Notes: generated by a model not told the origin, from the sequence alone. A stretch of 64,000 nucleotides of DNA from Antedon mediterranea (GCF_964355755.1 NC_092675.1:14585312-14649311), one strand, 5' to 3'; positions 52,891 through 63,372 are shown, counted from the first letter of the stretch. Translations and numbers: made by a program.

Positions 52891-55345
52891 ATGGATAAAG
52901 TCCACAGACCTACAATGAATTGGGCAGCCACAGACTTGAATAAAGAGTGGAAACGTTTCAAACAACACTGTGAGTTTACATTTAAGGGCCCACTCGCAAC
53001 AAAGAGCGAAGTGGAAAAAGTCAATTATATGATGACCTACATCGGCGACAAGGGAAGAGAAGTATATGGTACATTCACGTGGGCACGAGCCGAAGGTGAT
53101 CGACCAGCAGAAAACGAAACGCTCAACGGCGTGTGTGCTAAATTTGATGCATATGTAGCACCTAAAAAGAATACTATAAGGGCTACAGTAAATTTCCACA
53201 GAAGGAAACAATTAGAAGGTGAGAGATTTGAAGATTTTGTCACAGACCTGAGAGTTTTAGTAAAGGACTGCAATTACCAAGAAGAAGATAGAATGTTAAG
53301 AGACTCTATTGTCTGCAACGCCCTGCACTCAAAGGTCAAAGAAAAATGTCTAGATCTTTGGCGTGGCGATGAACTGACCTTAGACAAAGCCATAACCATA
53401 GGTCAGAATTATGAAACATCACAAGAAAGTATGAAAGTAATAATAAACAAAGATGAAGACGCAAAAATACATGAGGTTAGGAAAAGGTCAAACTATAAAC
53501 AAAGGCCAAAACAGTACAATAAAACGTCAGCAAGAAACAATAAATGCACTAAATGCGGCTACGACAACACACATAATAAATGCCCAGCTAAAGGCAAAAT
53601 GTGTGCTGTATGTCATAAGTTGAACCACTTTGCAGCAGTCTGCAGAAAGAAGGGTACCAATCTTAAAGGTGCTCACCAAGTGGAAGAACAGTACGCAGAA
53701 ACCGACAGTGACACTGAAAGTCAGGATGAATATCAGCATCTAATCGATGTGATAAATGCTATTGGAAAAACATCTAATAGTGAATGGCATGAAACCGTGA
53801 TAGTGGATGGAGAGCCAGTGCGCATTCAGATCGCCACAGGAGCAGCGGCAAGCATTATGTCATATAGTTGGGTTAAGAATAAGAAACTCAATCATAAGTT
53901 AAAACCAACTAGCTTAAAACTTCAGTCGTATACCAGTCACGCCTTAGAAGTGAAGGGTTGTATAACATTACCAACCACATACAAGAAATGTACAGTTGAC
54001 ATAATGTATTATGTTGTGAAAACTGATAAAGTACCAATCTTATCAGGAGCAGCAAGCAAACAACTGAAGCTGATACAGCGTATAAACAGCATCAATGACT
54101 ATCCTCAATTAAGAAAGACAACTGGCACACTACCAGGGAAATATACACTGAAAATTGACCCTACAGTTAGACCAGTAGTGCACGGTCTAAGGAAACAACC
54201 ACTTGCCTTACAAAAGCAGATAAAGCATAAGTTGGCTGAAATGGAAAAAGATGGACATATCACTAAAATATCAGAGCCCACTGACTGGGTCAGTACTATG
54301 GTAGTTGTAGTCAAAGGCGACAAAATAAGAATCTGCTCTGATCCTAAGGATCTAAACAAAGCAATCAGAAGAGAACACTATCCAATTCCAACTGTTGAAG
54401 AAATAGTAGCTTCAGTAGCAGGGTCAAAGATTTTAGCAGTTATTGACGCAAAGTCTGGATTCCTGCAAATCGAGCTGGACTACGAATCTAGTCTGGTGAC
54501 AACGTTTAACACCCCAATAGGACGGTACCGATGGCTAAGATTACCATTTGGGATAAAGAGTGCACCAGAAATCTTTCAAAAGATAATGGATAACATGTTA
54601 GAGGGAATTGAAGGTGCTAGAGCAGTCATGGACGATATACTAATTGCAGGCAGAGATGAGACACACCACGATGAAATTATGAGAAAGGTAGTAGACAGAG
54701 CTACCAATTGGAACCTAAAGCTAAACTTTTCAAAATGTCAAGTGAAGAAACACAAAGTCAAATATGTTGGTCATATCTTGTCAAAAGATGGTCTTCAACC
54801 TGATCCAGATAAGATAAAGGCTCTAACTGAGATGCCAAGGCCTCAATCAAAAGAAGATGTACAAAGATTCCTTGGTATGATACAATACTTGGCAAAATTT
54901 ATACCTAATCTTAGTGAAGTGGATGCACCACTCAGAAAAGTTACTAGCAAAGATACAGACTTCTACTGGGACAAGCCCCAACAACAAAGCTTTGACAAGC
55001 TACTACAAATGTGCAGCACTACACCTGTGCTAGCTTACTTCGATCAGCGAAAAGAAGTGACCATACAATGTGACGCAAGCAGCTATGCGTTGGGTGGTGT
55101 GCTATTGCAAGAAGGACATCCAGTCGCATACACTTCAAGAGCACTAACCCCAACAGAGTGCAGATATGCACAAATAGAAAAAGAAATGCTGGCAATAGTG
55201 CACAGTTGCAAGAAGTTTCATCACTATGTGTTTGGAAACCAAGTAACAGTAGAAAGTGACCACAAGCCACTGCAAGCTATATATTCAAAACCAATACTCT
55301 CCGCCCCAATGAGACTTCAAAACATGCTGTTATACCGTATGACCT
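52891..55345 (+). pseudogene. Ty3-type Gag-Pol: gag, protease, RT, RNase H
   Basis: One continuous frame from ATG 52,891. The Gag part ends in Cys-rich knuckles, one with C-x2-C-x4-H-x4-C spacing. The protease follows at about residue 305; its catalytic triplet reads ATG where DTG is expected (residue 315 is Ala, codon GCC at 53,833-53,835), so proteolysis should be lost. The RT has LPFGIKSAPE and the catalytic MDD pair (residue 581 on). RNase H has its Asp, Glu and Asp positions (QCDAS, EKEML, ESDH). The frame is lost just after, near 55,330-55,345. Confidence 0.9.
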
Positions 55346-55700
55346 TAATGTAACATACAGACCAGGCAAAGAAATTGCGATCGGTCACGCACTAAGCCGT
55401 GCTAACTTACCAGACACAGAACCAGATATCAAACCGATCACAATTAACATGACAGACTACATAGCAGTATCACCAGTCAGGTATGCTGAATTTCAAAGTT
55501 GTACAGCCAAAGAACTAAACGAACTGCACAGCATGCTTCTCAGAGGATGGCCAGACACAAAAGAAGAGACACCACATGCAATTAGGCAATACTGGACCGC
55601 AAGAGATGAACTGTCAGTTGCAGATGGAATAGTATACAAAGGAATGCATATTGTCGTTCCACCGAGCATGAGATCAAACATGCTTAACCAAATACTGTAC
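55346..55700 (+). pseudogene. Ty3-type Pol, connection to integrase zinc finger
   Basis: This segment continues Pol in a new frame after a single-base break, covering the RNase H tail and the start of the integrase N-terminal domain. A second break near 55,695 shifts the frame again before the zinc-binding CQLC part. These two breaks prevent a full polyprotein. Confidence 0.8.
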
Positions 55701-56608
55701 ATTCATTTCATCAGGGCATAGTAAAATGCAAACAGCGGGCACTTGAATCTCTGTATTGGCCCGGTATGAGCGTACAAGTGGAAGAATTAGTCAAGGATTG
55801 CCAGCTATGCAATACCTATCAAAATCGTCAACACACTGAACCACTTAAATCATATAAACTACCAGAATTAACATGGAATGTAGTAGCAAGTGACCTCTTT
55901 GAGTTTGAACGACAAGACTACGTAATAACAATCGATTACTACTCAAAGTACATCGAAGTAGACCGTTTGCAGAAAACTGATAGCTCCACGGTAATAGAAA
56001 ACTTAAAGAAACAATTCAGTCGGCACGGGATACCCGAAAAGATAAGAACAGATAATGGTCCGCAATACTCATCAGCAGAGTTTACCAAATTCTGCAAAGA
56101 CTACGATATACAGCACAGCACTTCTTCACCATACTACCCACAATCAAACGGTGAGGTAGAGAGAGCTGTACAGACAGTAAAACGACTATGGAAGAAGAGC
56201 AATGACAAAAATCTAGCCTTGCTAGATTACAGAATAACACCACTAGCAAGCTGTAAATTATCACCCGCTCAATTACTAATGGGACGAAGACCACGAAACC
56301 TGCTTCCTACAGCCAAAACATTACTACAGCCAAAGTCATATGATACAACAGACATCAAGCAACGATTTCAAGCAGACCAGAGCAAACAGAAACACTACTA
56401 TGATCAAAAACATGGCAACTCACTCCCAGCTTTGGCACCAGGAGATTCAGTAAGAATGGCACCCCTGCCAGGATCAAAACAATGGCAACCAGCAACAGTA
56501 ATTGAACATCACAATACACAACGATCTTATGTAGTAGAACACAATGGAAAGAAATATCGCAGAAACAGAAGTGCATCAAACAGATACTTTGAACCAGATC
56601 TCACATGA
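55700..56608 (+). pseudogene. Ty3-type integrase
   Basis: It contains the CQLC zinc-finger end and the catalytic core with Asp in ASDLFEF, Asp in RTDNGPQYSS and Glu in SNGEVERAVQ. A C-terminal SH3/GPY-like region follows (PGDSVRMAP...WQPATV). The stop is at 56,608; about 50 further residues of the usual tail (TRSGRTSKPPNRL) continue in another frame to 56,774, implying a third break. The catalytic triad itself is intact. Confidence 0.88.
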
Positions 56609-57011
56609 TTATAACACCCATCCAACAACCACCGAGACCAAACAATCATCACCGGAAATAACCATTCCCAAACAGAAAACACCAACCAATGCTAAACCTG
56701 ATACCAACGAACCACCAGCTTACATAACCAGAAGCGGACGCACCAGCAAGCCACCTAATCGGTTGGACCTGTAAATATTTTGTTTAAAATAAAGAAAAAA
56801 AAAGAACTCTAAAACATAACAAAAAAAGGACTAAAGAAAGAACAAATTTCAAGATATACATTTAATCATAAAATGGAACTTTAAAATATATAATACTGTA
56901 GAAGAACTTTATTGAAACAGTACATAGTTTAACAAATCTGATATCTTAAGCATTTAAATGATATATAGTTACTAATCAACATTTTGAACAAATTCAGCTG
57001 AGAAAAGAAGA

Positions 57012-57123
57012 TGTTAGATATTTATGGGCTGCGCCCTCTATATACTTGTGTATTCAGTTTGTTTGTTCGTCAATAAATTCCTCTTACAACGTGATCGTCG
57101 ATGTGCACATTTAATACGTTACA
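57012..57123 (+). repeat. 3' LTR (112 bp)
   Basis: TGTTAGATATTTATGGGC... to TTAATACGTTACA, preceded by a purine tract. It is identical to the reassembled 5' LTR and contains CGATG once at 57,099-57,103 or so, the empty site for the TIR element in the 5' LTR. AATAAA lies inside it. Confidence 0.9.
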
Positions 57124-58108
57124 GTTCCAATATTTAAACAAACTTCAAAATACACCATACGATATAAAGCCAACGGTTTCAATGCGTGATTCAAGTTTAT
57201 TCTGTTCCTCAATATAATCAGATTCCAAATCCCAATATAGTATCACGATTGACTACAAACAAAGGATATAACAAGAAATATTTCTTACAAAAAACGCCGC
57301 GTAACTTTTTGACTGGACAGTCTTCATTAATCTAATATAATAGGTCGGCCAATCAAAACGCAAGTGAACAATTGGGACTTTATTTGTGATTTATGTCATT
57401 GGCCTGTCAGCACAGTCGTTTCTTTCTAGAATTAAACGCACAAACTTGTATTGGGAATAATTTATGTTTATGTGGTTATTACTATCGCATTTAGATATTG
57501 ATAATAATAATAATATGGCTTTTGAATATATAATTACTGTCTGTAGAATAACATTTATACATTTTCGGTTCGCGATGTTATATGAACGGATTTGTAATAG
57601 GTATTTATAATAATAGTATATGGGTTGTATTATTGCTAAGCTATCACCAAATCGCGTTATACCATTATTTCTCAGGGTTTTTTGCACCATTGATCAATAC
57701 CAAACGCGTATCGGTATTATAGATTTTAATGAATCATTACATTAATAAAAATATCAAATTAAATCAATCGCGTCAGTCCAATTCCGACTTATGTTTCGAT
57801 CACATAGTTCTGTGTCTACACTGTCCCAACTAGTTTAACAAAAAAAGTGTGATGTGCCCAAATATGGTAGTGATATGCCCGAATATCGTAGTGGACATCG
57901 TCATGTCTATATAATATGGGCACATCATATTTAGTTTGATAGTATATACAAAAGTAGTACTGTATTTATTATTCATTGATAAGCCAAGGGTCCCATGGCG
58001 TTAGCCGATATCTTGAGCATTTGACTCATGTGTCAACCTGTAACACAAATCATTCTTCAAAATCTAAAGAAAGAACCTCACACGTCTTTTTTGTGAGTGA
58101 TACACTAT
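57124..58108. other. Intergenic, no gene recognised
   Basis: This contains a weak inverted pair, GATGTGCCCAAATAT near 57,850 and ATATGGGCACATCAT near 57,916, bracketing about 50 bases. No coding sequence. Some of this may be the original upstream region of CTH displaced by the retrotransposon. Confidence 0.45.
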
Positions 58109-58749
58109 GACCCCATTTACACTTACGTTTGGGTCCAGGGCCGGTCCTGGGCCGGTTGCAAATATTTACCTTTTAGGCCGGCCCCACAGCGTTTACACTA
58201 GCGACGCAGATTACTGGTCGTAAATAATTTTATCGGAAGTACCATTGCATGCTGGGATACGAAGTACAGTTTGTTTAAATTTTTCTCTCTCGATCGTCAA
58301 TTCAACTCTCCGCGCGAACCGACCGTTTTATATTTATACTGTATTGTTGTTTTTTGTCCCATTAAAAACAAAATGAACCCCACTGTTTTATATATAATAT
58401 GGCTGTATTTTATGTATATGCAAAACAAGCGGAGGAATACTTTATTGAAAGAAGATGTCTGAAAATAAATTTAACTATATAAATGATGATGAAAACAAAT
58501 TGTCGCCCGAAAAGGAGGAAGGCATGTACTGAGAATGTCGGATCGTCATAACAACAACCTCATAAAAAGGTCAAACGTTGTTCACGGTTCACTGCGTAAG
58601 CCGGGCCAAACGTAAAAGCCGCTCCTGAACCTACCTGGAGAGGTGGCCCAGATCTGCGTCCGGCCCAGGGCCGGCCTAACTTTTTGGAGTATTTACACTT
58701 ATCAATTGCCGACCCAGGGCCGACCTAAATCGTAAGTGTAAATGGGGTC
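58109..58749. mobile_element. MITE with GACCCCATTTACACTTACG ends
   Basis: The 19-base ends are perfect inverted repeats. GGCCGG-rich words (CCAGGGCCGG, CCGGCCC) are repeated in both orientations near each end. 640 bases, non-coding. A target duplication is not clear. Confidence 0.8.
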
Positions 58750-58792
58750 TAAGCCACGGAAATAATATGTGGACATTGCAAACAATCATAGG

Positions 58793-58842
58793 CCTACAGC
58801 AGGGAAGAGTTAAATTACAATTTAACTCTTCCCTGCCTACAG
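58793..58842. mobile_element. 36-bp palindromic insertion with 7-bp duplication
   Basis: CAGGGAAGAGTTAAATTA and its near-perfect complement fill 58,800-58,835 (17-bp stem). CCTACAG flanks it exactly on both sides (58,793-58,799 and 58,836-58,842). It looks like an extremely short transposed hairpin. Confidence 0.65.
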
Positions 58843-59600
58843 TAACAAACATAACATGGCTAATAAGCATAACATTCAGACTTGTTTGTTTTCTAGTGGA
58901 TTTTTATTTACTTTAGCATGTAGAATAAAACGAGTAACAGTGGCTATATTAATAATTATACTGATTATCCTTGATGTTATCGCGTCTAATAATAAAATGT
59001 TTTGTTGTTGATAAGCCCAATTTTTCAGCCTTGATTTTACATTTTGAACGAAAGTATTTATTTTTGCCACCAAACAGTGATTTTTAATACGTTGCCAGCG
59101 AGGTGTTTATCTACTTAAGGAGTTCATACCAAGTTCATTCAACGAAGTCTTGGAATCGTCCATTATAGTTGAGCGTGTACAGAGTGTACGAGGAATAAAC
59201 TTATATACTGTACGTACCACTATACTACGCTGGGTACGTAGGCCTACTACATAATTGAAAATCACATTGAATGACAGAAAGAAACAGTTTAAATGGTATA
59301 ATTTTATTGTATACTTCTAATTCCCATAATTAAAACTATATTATTATTCCATAACAATCTAGGGCCAACATAGCGGTAAATCCGTAAGTTTTACTGCCTA
59401 TCAAATTTGATTTTATTTAATAGATAGTCCCACATATTTTTCTACTATTACGGTACTGTATAATACTAATAGTCATAATAATTATACTCATAATTCATAA
59501 ATGATTACTGCATTTTATTTATATAAACTGGATTAATTATTTGGATTACTATATAACTACAATCATAATATTATATTATACTAATTTATTAATGTTAAAA
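58843..59600. other. Intergenic, no gene
   Basis: AT-rich sequence downstream of the minus-strand gene; only short frames. Confidence 0.5.
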
Positions 59601-59804
59601 AAGATGAATTGTACATTGTTTTTGTATCATGGGTTTTCTCCATGCTTACATGAACGTACATTATGGCCTGCTTTGCCACATTTACTGCAATGGTGAACAA
59701 GGATTGGGTCCCTTTGGCAATCTTTTGTGAGGCACACTCGATTCGATTATTTTTTTGGAACAGTTGCGTCATCGCCTCTAACAACCTATGGTTTAAAGTA
59801 AGTT

Positions 59805-61223
59805 TTAGTTAAAAGTATCATTTAACTTTTCAAAACCCTGTTGGGAAAATTTTGATAATGATCCATGTCTTCTGATAGCATCACCACCATGTGAACACAT
59901 TACGTGCATATATACAGTTATGTCTTTAGAAGGGTAGGCTCTTCGCCAGTCCTCTAACCATTGTTTTGAATCTGCTTTAAATTTTAAAATTTCGTGTTCC
60001 TCTGAAATATGTTTCAAGTCTGCTATTAATTGAGGAAAGCGTTTCCATAAACTATTGATCAATTCGAATTTCGGATGGTCTCCTAAAAAGTCTATCAAAT
60101 TAATGTGTTTTTGAATTTTTTCATGTTGGGGCCCTTGGAAGTCAGGATATTTCATTAATGCAGTTTCAGGGCAGGTGTAAAAATGCCAGTCATAACCCAA
60201 ATTTTGTACAAATATTTCAAATTGCATAATGCTTTTACAATTTGATTTTACGATGTTTTTTGTTTTTTTTTCAATTTTGTCTTTCTCTCGCAATAATTTG
60301 ATTAACTGTCTGATAAGTTGGTCAGATATTCGTAAAAACATATGAAGCGGGTCCGGAATAACATCTTTTACTGCAATAAATGGGAAAATGGGTTTATGAA
60401 GGCAATTAAAATGTGATTTTTTATTCTCAGAAAGTCTAGAAATTTCCTCGACGGTTCTTTTCTTGAATTGCTTATCAAAGAGTCTAAATTCTTTAGTTGG
60501 TGCAAAGCACCACAGACAACAATAATCAGACTTAAACCCACCGAGCCCCATAATCAAATTTAAAAACTTTAAATCAGCGCAAAGGACATATTTTAATGAG
60601 TAATCTTTAACACCAACTGTTAATTTTTTCAAACTGTGGGTACTGTTTATGATGTCGAATGTTATATCACGGATAGTTGTATAACTTTCCTGACCCTTAG
60701 CCATGGAAAGAACATAATCAGGAGACTTAAAATGATTATTAATAAGAACGAACCCAGCAGTAATTATGTGCAGTCGTTTACCGATTCTTGTTCCGTCCCC
60801 AGTTAGCTTAATTGTAAGATCACAATTGTTTAAATTAGAAAAATTATGTGTCAATATACGCACTAGCTTATGCTGTAATGGTTCATACACCCCCTGTTTA
60901 TTTGTCAACGGTTTAATGGTAAATAAACTATTTAAATCTTTGGACCGGTCCTGTAGCTGTTTTAATGACGGAAGTTTTGCTGCTATAGATAGCTCTCTAT
61001 ATGTCTTGTCAGATATTAAGTTTTTGTCTTTCCAATATAAAAATGTATTGACATTATGGGCATTTGATGACGTTTTAGTTTCTGTGCTGTTCATTCTAAT
61101 TATACTTTCCGAAGCATCTATCAACCGTATTGCCTGTAATGCTAATCCATCATCTTGTAAAATACCTTTCACTAAATTAATTGACTCATTAAAACATTGT
61201 TTTTTCTTTTTTTCTGTCGCCAA
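59805..61223 (-). CDS. Unknown gene, nuclease-like segment
   Basis: About 470 residues with no ATG at the start, so it is presumably reached from the preceding frame. Conserved-looking points are LTGDGTRIGKRLHIITAGFV, GFKSDYCCLWCFAP (CxxC), IPDPLHMFLRISDQLIRQL (Asp and His) and the end HVMCSHGGDAIRRHGSLSKF and SQQGFEKLND (His and Glu). The spacing of D, D/H and E suggests an RNase H-like transposase fold, but this is inference. I do not recognise the family by name. Confidence 0.55.
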   Translation of the reverse strand: MATEKKKKQCFNESINLVKGILQDDGLALQAIRLIDASESIIRMNSTETKTSSNAHNVNTFLYWKDKNLISDKTYRELSIAAKLPSLKQLQDRSKDLNSLFTIKPLTNKQGVYEPLQHKLVRILTHNFSNLNNCDLTIKLTGDGTRIGKRLHIITAGFVLINNHFKSPDYVLSMAKGQESYTTIRDITFDIINSTHSLKKLTVGVKDYSLKYVLCADLKFLNLIMGLGGFKSDYCCLWCFAPTKEFRLFDKQFKKRTVEEISRLSENKKSHFNCLHKPIFPFIAVKDVIPDPLHMFLRISDQLIRQLIKLLREKDKIEKKTKNIVKSNCKSIMQFEIFVQNLGYDWHFYTCPETALMKYPDFQGPQHEKIQKHINLIDFLGDHPKFELINSLWKRFPQLIADLKHISEEHEILKFKADSKQWLEDWRRAYPSKDITVYMHVMCSHGGDAIRRHGSLSKFSQQGFEKLNDTFN

Positions 61224-61753
61224 TTGTTTGCCTCGGTTTGAATTCTGGCCATTTTTCTGCCAAGGACTTTTCTCTTTAATAATCGTTGAATTGTTAAACG
61301 CGCTTTCTTCAATTCCTTTTTAGCAAATTTTAGATTGGAAGTAGATTCTTTTAATTTTGTCTTTTCCCTCTCATAATCACACATTAATTTTCTTTTCACA
61401 CCACCTAATTTAATTGAAAATTCTTTACTGTGCATATCATGGAAAAATTGAGTCCATTGCCTACCACCTTTAAGTTTGCTAATTGAACTTCGAATTGATA
61501 GATCTATATTTTTTACTGGCATAACAAGACTGTCATAATTTTCAACTATGGTCTTATCAATATTATCCCCCTGGAATATACACTCGAGGATTTTCTCAGC
61601 CCGCAATTGCACATTTAAATGATGGTACTTCATTGAAATTTCATAAAAGGCATAATTATTTAATGTTATTATCCATTCATCAGGTTGAGTAAAACAAGAA
61701 ATAAAAAGGTTATACAATATACAAGTAAATAAAAGACACATTTTTGGCCGCAT
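61172..61753 (-). CDS. Unknown gene, coiled-coil segment
   Basis: 193 residues from ATG 61,753. The second half is a Lys/Glu-rich probable coiled coil (DYEREKTKLKESTSNLKFAK onwards). Near its end, the minus-strand run A AAA AAC (61,205-61,199) is in the right phase for a -1 slip into the following frame. Confidence 0.5.
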   Translation of the reverse strand: MRPKMCLLFTCILYNLFISCFTQPDEWIITLNNYAFYEISMKYHHLNVQLRAEKILECIFQGDNIDKTIVENYDSLVMPVKNIDLSIRSSISKLKGGRQWTQFFHDMHSKEFSIKLGGVKRKLMCDYEREKTKLKESTSNLKFAKKELKKARLTIQRLLKRKVLGRKMARIQTEANNWRQKKRKNNVLMSQLI

Positions 61754-61987
61754 GTTTATCTAAGTAAAATCGTGCTATATTTTAGAGAATTGTATTTACT
61801 GGATGTTATCAACGTTATATCCCAAAGCACCTAAATCAAAATTATTTCCAGAAGTGCGTACAAATCTTAAAACTAATAAAAAATCTCTATTAAGCGGCTT
61901 TTGAACTAACTGGCCATTAACAATGCAATATTCAGTCAGAACTCTCCTTTCTGAGAGCCATACTCTCAAAGTGCACTCTTCGATTTT

Positions 61988-62317
61988 TTAGTAGTCCCCA
62001 GCATCATTGATAATTTTGATGGCCCAGCCTTTACCCAAAACATTCGAAACACCCTTTAAATGTAAGCGATACTTGTTACCGTCTTCTGTAGCATCAGTTT
62101 CTCGGATGAATCTATAAAACGTTTCCTGTTGAATAGGTATATGTATTGTTACCTCAGGGTCGTTTATCCTAGAGGCTGATAAATTCTCTTTCACTTTTGT
62201 AAGAAGTTCTAACTTTAGTAGTGCATATGCGTCAGATTGGTAAGGCTTGTCTAGTACTTCAGATTTAGGACGCCATTCATCATAGATGTTGCTCCATCCA
62301 ACGTAATGTACTTTTAC
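61988..62317 (-). CDS. Unknown gene, putative exon 2 with chromo-barrel-like domain
   Basis: It follows TTACAG and begins VKVHYVGWSNIYDEWRPKSE, the aromatic-rich signature of chromo-barrel/Tudor-knot domains that read histone marks or bind nucleic acid. It continues through PYQSDAYALLKLELLTKVKE to NDAGDY and a TAA. Beyond the stop the same frame stays open for 60 codons. Confidence 0.5.
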   Translation of the reverse strand, partial: VKVHYVGWSNIYDEWRPKSEVLDKPYQSDAYALLKLELLTKVKENLSASRINDPEVTIHIPIQQETFYRFIRETDATEDGNKYRLHLKGVSNVLGKGWAIKIINDAGDY

Positions 62318-62429
62318 CTGTAATTAATTTTTTTAATATTGATTACATCGAAATATGTTTTTTTTTTAACATAGGTATTTTGATTCAATTTTTAATTAAT
62401 TATTAGGTCTATACGGACGAATTGTTTAC

Positions 62430-62592
62430 CTCTTCTATTCCACTATCATTTATCCTTTCTTCAATTATCTCTAACTCATATAAGACCGTTGTTGACCACG
62501 ATGCAGATTGAACCCTCTTCTTATCAAACTTCACTGCATCACCACTATTTAACGTCTTGTAATCCTTTTTTTGCTTTTGGTCTCAGATACAT
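62430..62592 (-). CDS. Unknown gene, putative exon 1
   Basis: The in-frame stretch reads DYKTLNSGDAVKFDKKRVQS, then TVLYELEIIEERINDSGIEE before GTAAAC at 62,429. An ATG at 62,592 would be in frame if the seven-T run (minus strand A7) at 62,566-62,572 had one base fewer. No other in-frame start is seen. Confidence 0.45.
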
Positions 62593-63228
62593 TGCTGGAA
62601 ATTATTCAACTTTAATTAGTATCTATAATACTTTTACAATAGTTTATGGATAGGCCTTTCCAACCACGTAAGTGTACCTTACGCCGTAATTATTTGCTTA
62701 GATAATAATACATACAACCTGTTCACTACTACACCCGACCGATAAATGGTACATTCCTACTCTATGCCTTTCTTTCCTAGAGAAACATAAATATCCTAAA
62801 TTGCAAATTGTATTATACTAAACAAGTTATATGTAACTAAATAAAACCCAATAATTGTTCCTTATATCTTAACAAATATAATGATATAAAATTGATAATG
62901 ATACTTACAATTATTTAACGATAAATCGACCAAGAAAGTTATCTCAAATTTGACAGTCTACCAAGTGAAAGCTTATAATACAGGGAAAACGTATTTAAAT
63001 TTTGCCGCGTTTTTTAGGGCTTGGTGGAATTTTTCTCAATAGATTTTTGTATTTTGACACAGTCTATTTTAATCCAATGGTCATAAGAAAAGTATGTAAA
63101 GAATCTATGAATATTGAGCTTTTATTTAAGAAACTAACCAAAACGATTGATAACCTACAAGTGATCTAAATGACGTTTGAGAATGTTAAAGAGTCGCTAT
63201 CCAATCGAGTTCGAACAATACCATGAAA
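62593..63228. other. Intergenic, upstream of the unknown gene
   Basis: AT-rich with no gene recognised. It could contain the promoter of the minus-strand gene. Confidence 0.5.
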
Positions 63229-63300
63229 GCCCCAGTGGTCTAATGGTTAGGACATCTGCATATCAAGCAGGCGGTCCGAGTTCGAGTCTCGGTTGGGGCG
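63229..63300 (+). tRNA. tRNA with Glu-like body and anticodon ATC
   Basis: The 72 bases fold as a full cloverleaf. The seven-pair acceptor (GCCCCAG with TTGGGGC) has one G-T pair. The D-arm GTCT..GGAC, the anticodon stem TCTGC/GCAGG with loop ATATCAA, and the T-stem CCGAG/CTCGG are all intact. TTTTT follows at 63,303. The D-arm sequence is like animal tRNA-Glu. The anticodon (63,262-63,264) reads ATC, which would decode GAT (Asp), unusual for animals. It may be a mutated tRNA-Glu copy. Confidence 0.75.
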
Positions 63301-63349
63301 ACTTTTTCTCATTCTCACCGATTTCTTCATCTTTATCGTTTCAAATTTT

Positions 63350-63372
63350 ATATATATATATATATATATATA
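63350..63372. repeat. (TA)n microsatellite
   Basis: About eleven TA dinucleotides downstream of the tRNA gene. Confidence 0.9.

Larger units (their letters stand above)
50372..57123 (+). mobile_element. Ty3-type LTR retrotransposon with 112-bp LTRs
   Basis: The 5' LTR (50,372-50,463 plus 52,828-52,847) and 3' LTR (57,012-57,123) are identical, start TG and end CA, and are flanked by GTTCC. A primer-binding site TGGTGTCAGAAAG follows the 5' LTR, and a purine tract (GAGAAAAGAAGA) precedes the 3' LTR. Gag, protease, RT, RNase H and integrase occur in Ty3 order. The 5' LTR is split by a 2.36-kb TIR element. The identical LTRs suggest a recent insertion, although 112 bases give little resolution. 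Confidence 0.92.
59640..62592 (-). pseudogene. Gene of unknown family: chromo-barrel-like, coiled coil, D/H/E core, zinc knuckle
   Basis: Order on the minus strand: a first exon (about 62,592-62,430), an intron of 112 bases with GTAAAC and TTACAG, and a second exon starting VKVHYVGWSNIYDEWRPKSE, which resembles a chromo-barrel or Tudor-knot fold. A TAA follows at about 61,987, with further in-frame coding-like sequence to about 61,795. A coiled-coil Lys-rich region (61,753-61,172) comes next, then a 470-residue region (61,200-59,805). After that, broken frames hold NHRLLEAMTQ and a zinc knuckle (CSKCGKAGHNVRSC). It could be a domesticated or decayed transposase of an unnamed group. Breaks fall mostly at A or T runs, so sequencing error is a real alternative to decay. 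Confidence 0.55.

Noticed and set aside
52843-53273. Minus-strand open frames opposite Gag-Pol
   Set aside because: They are shadows of the retrotransposon coding strand and match no known protein.
60766-61323. 185-codon plus-strand frame
   Set aside because: Antisense to the unknown minus-strand gene, whose motifs are far more protein-like.
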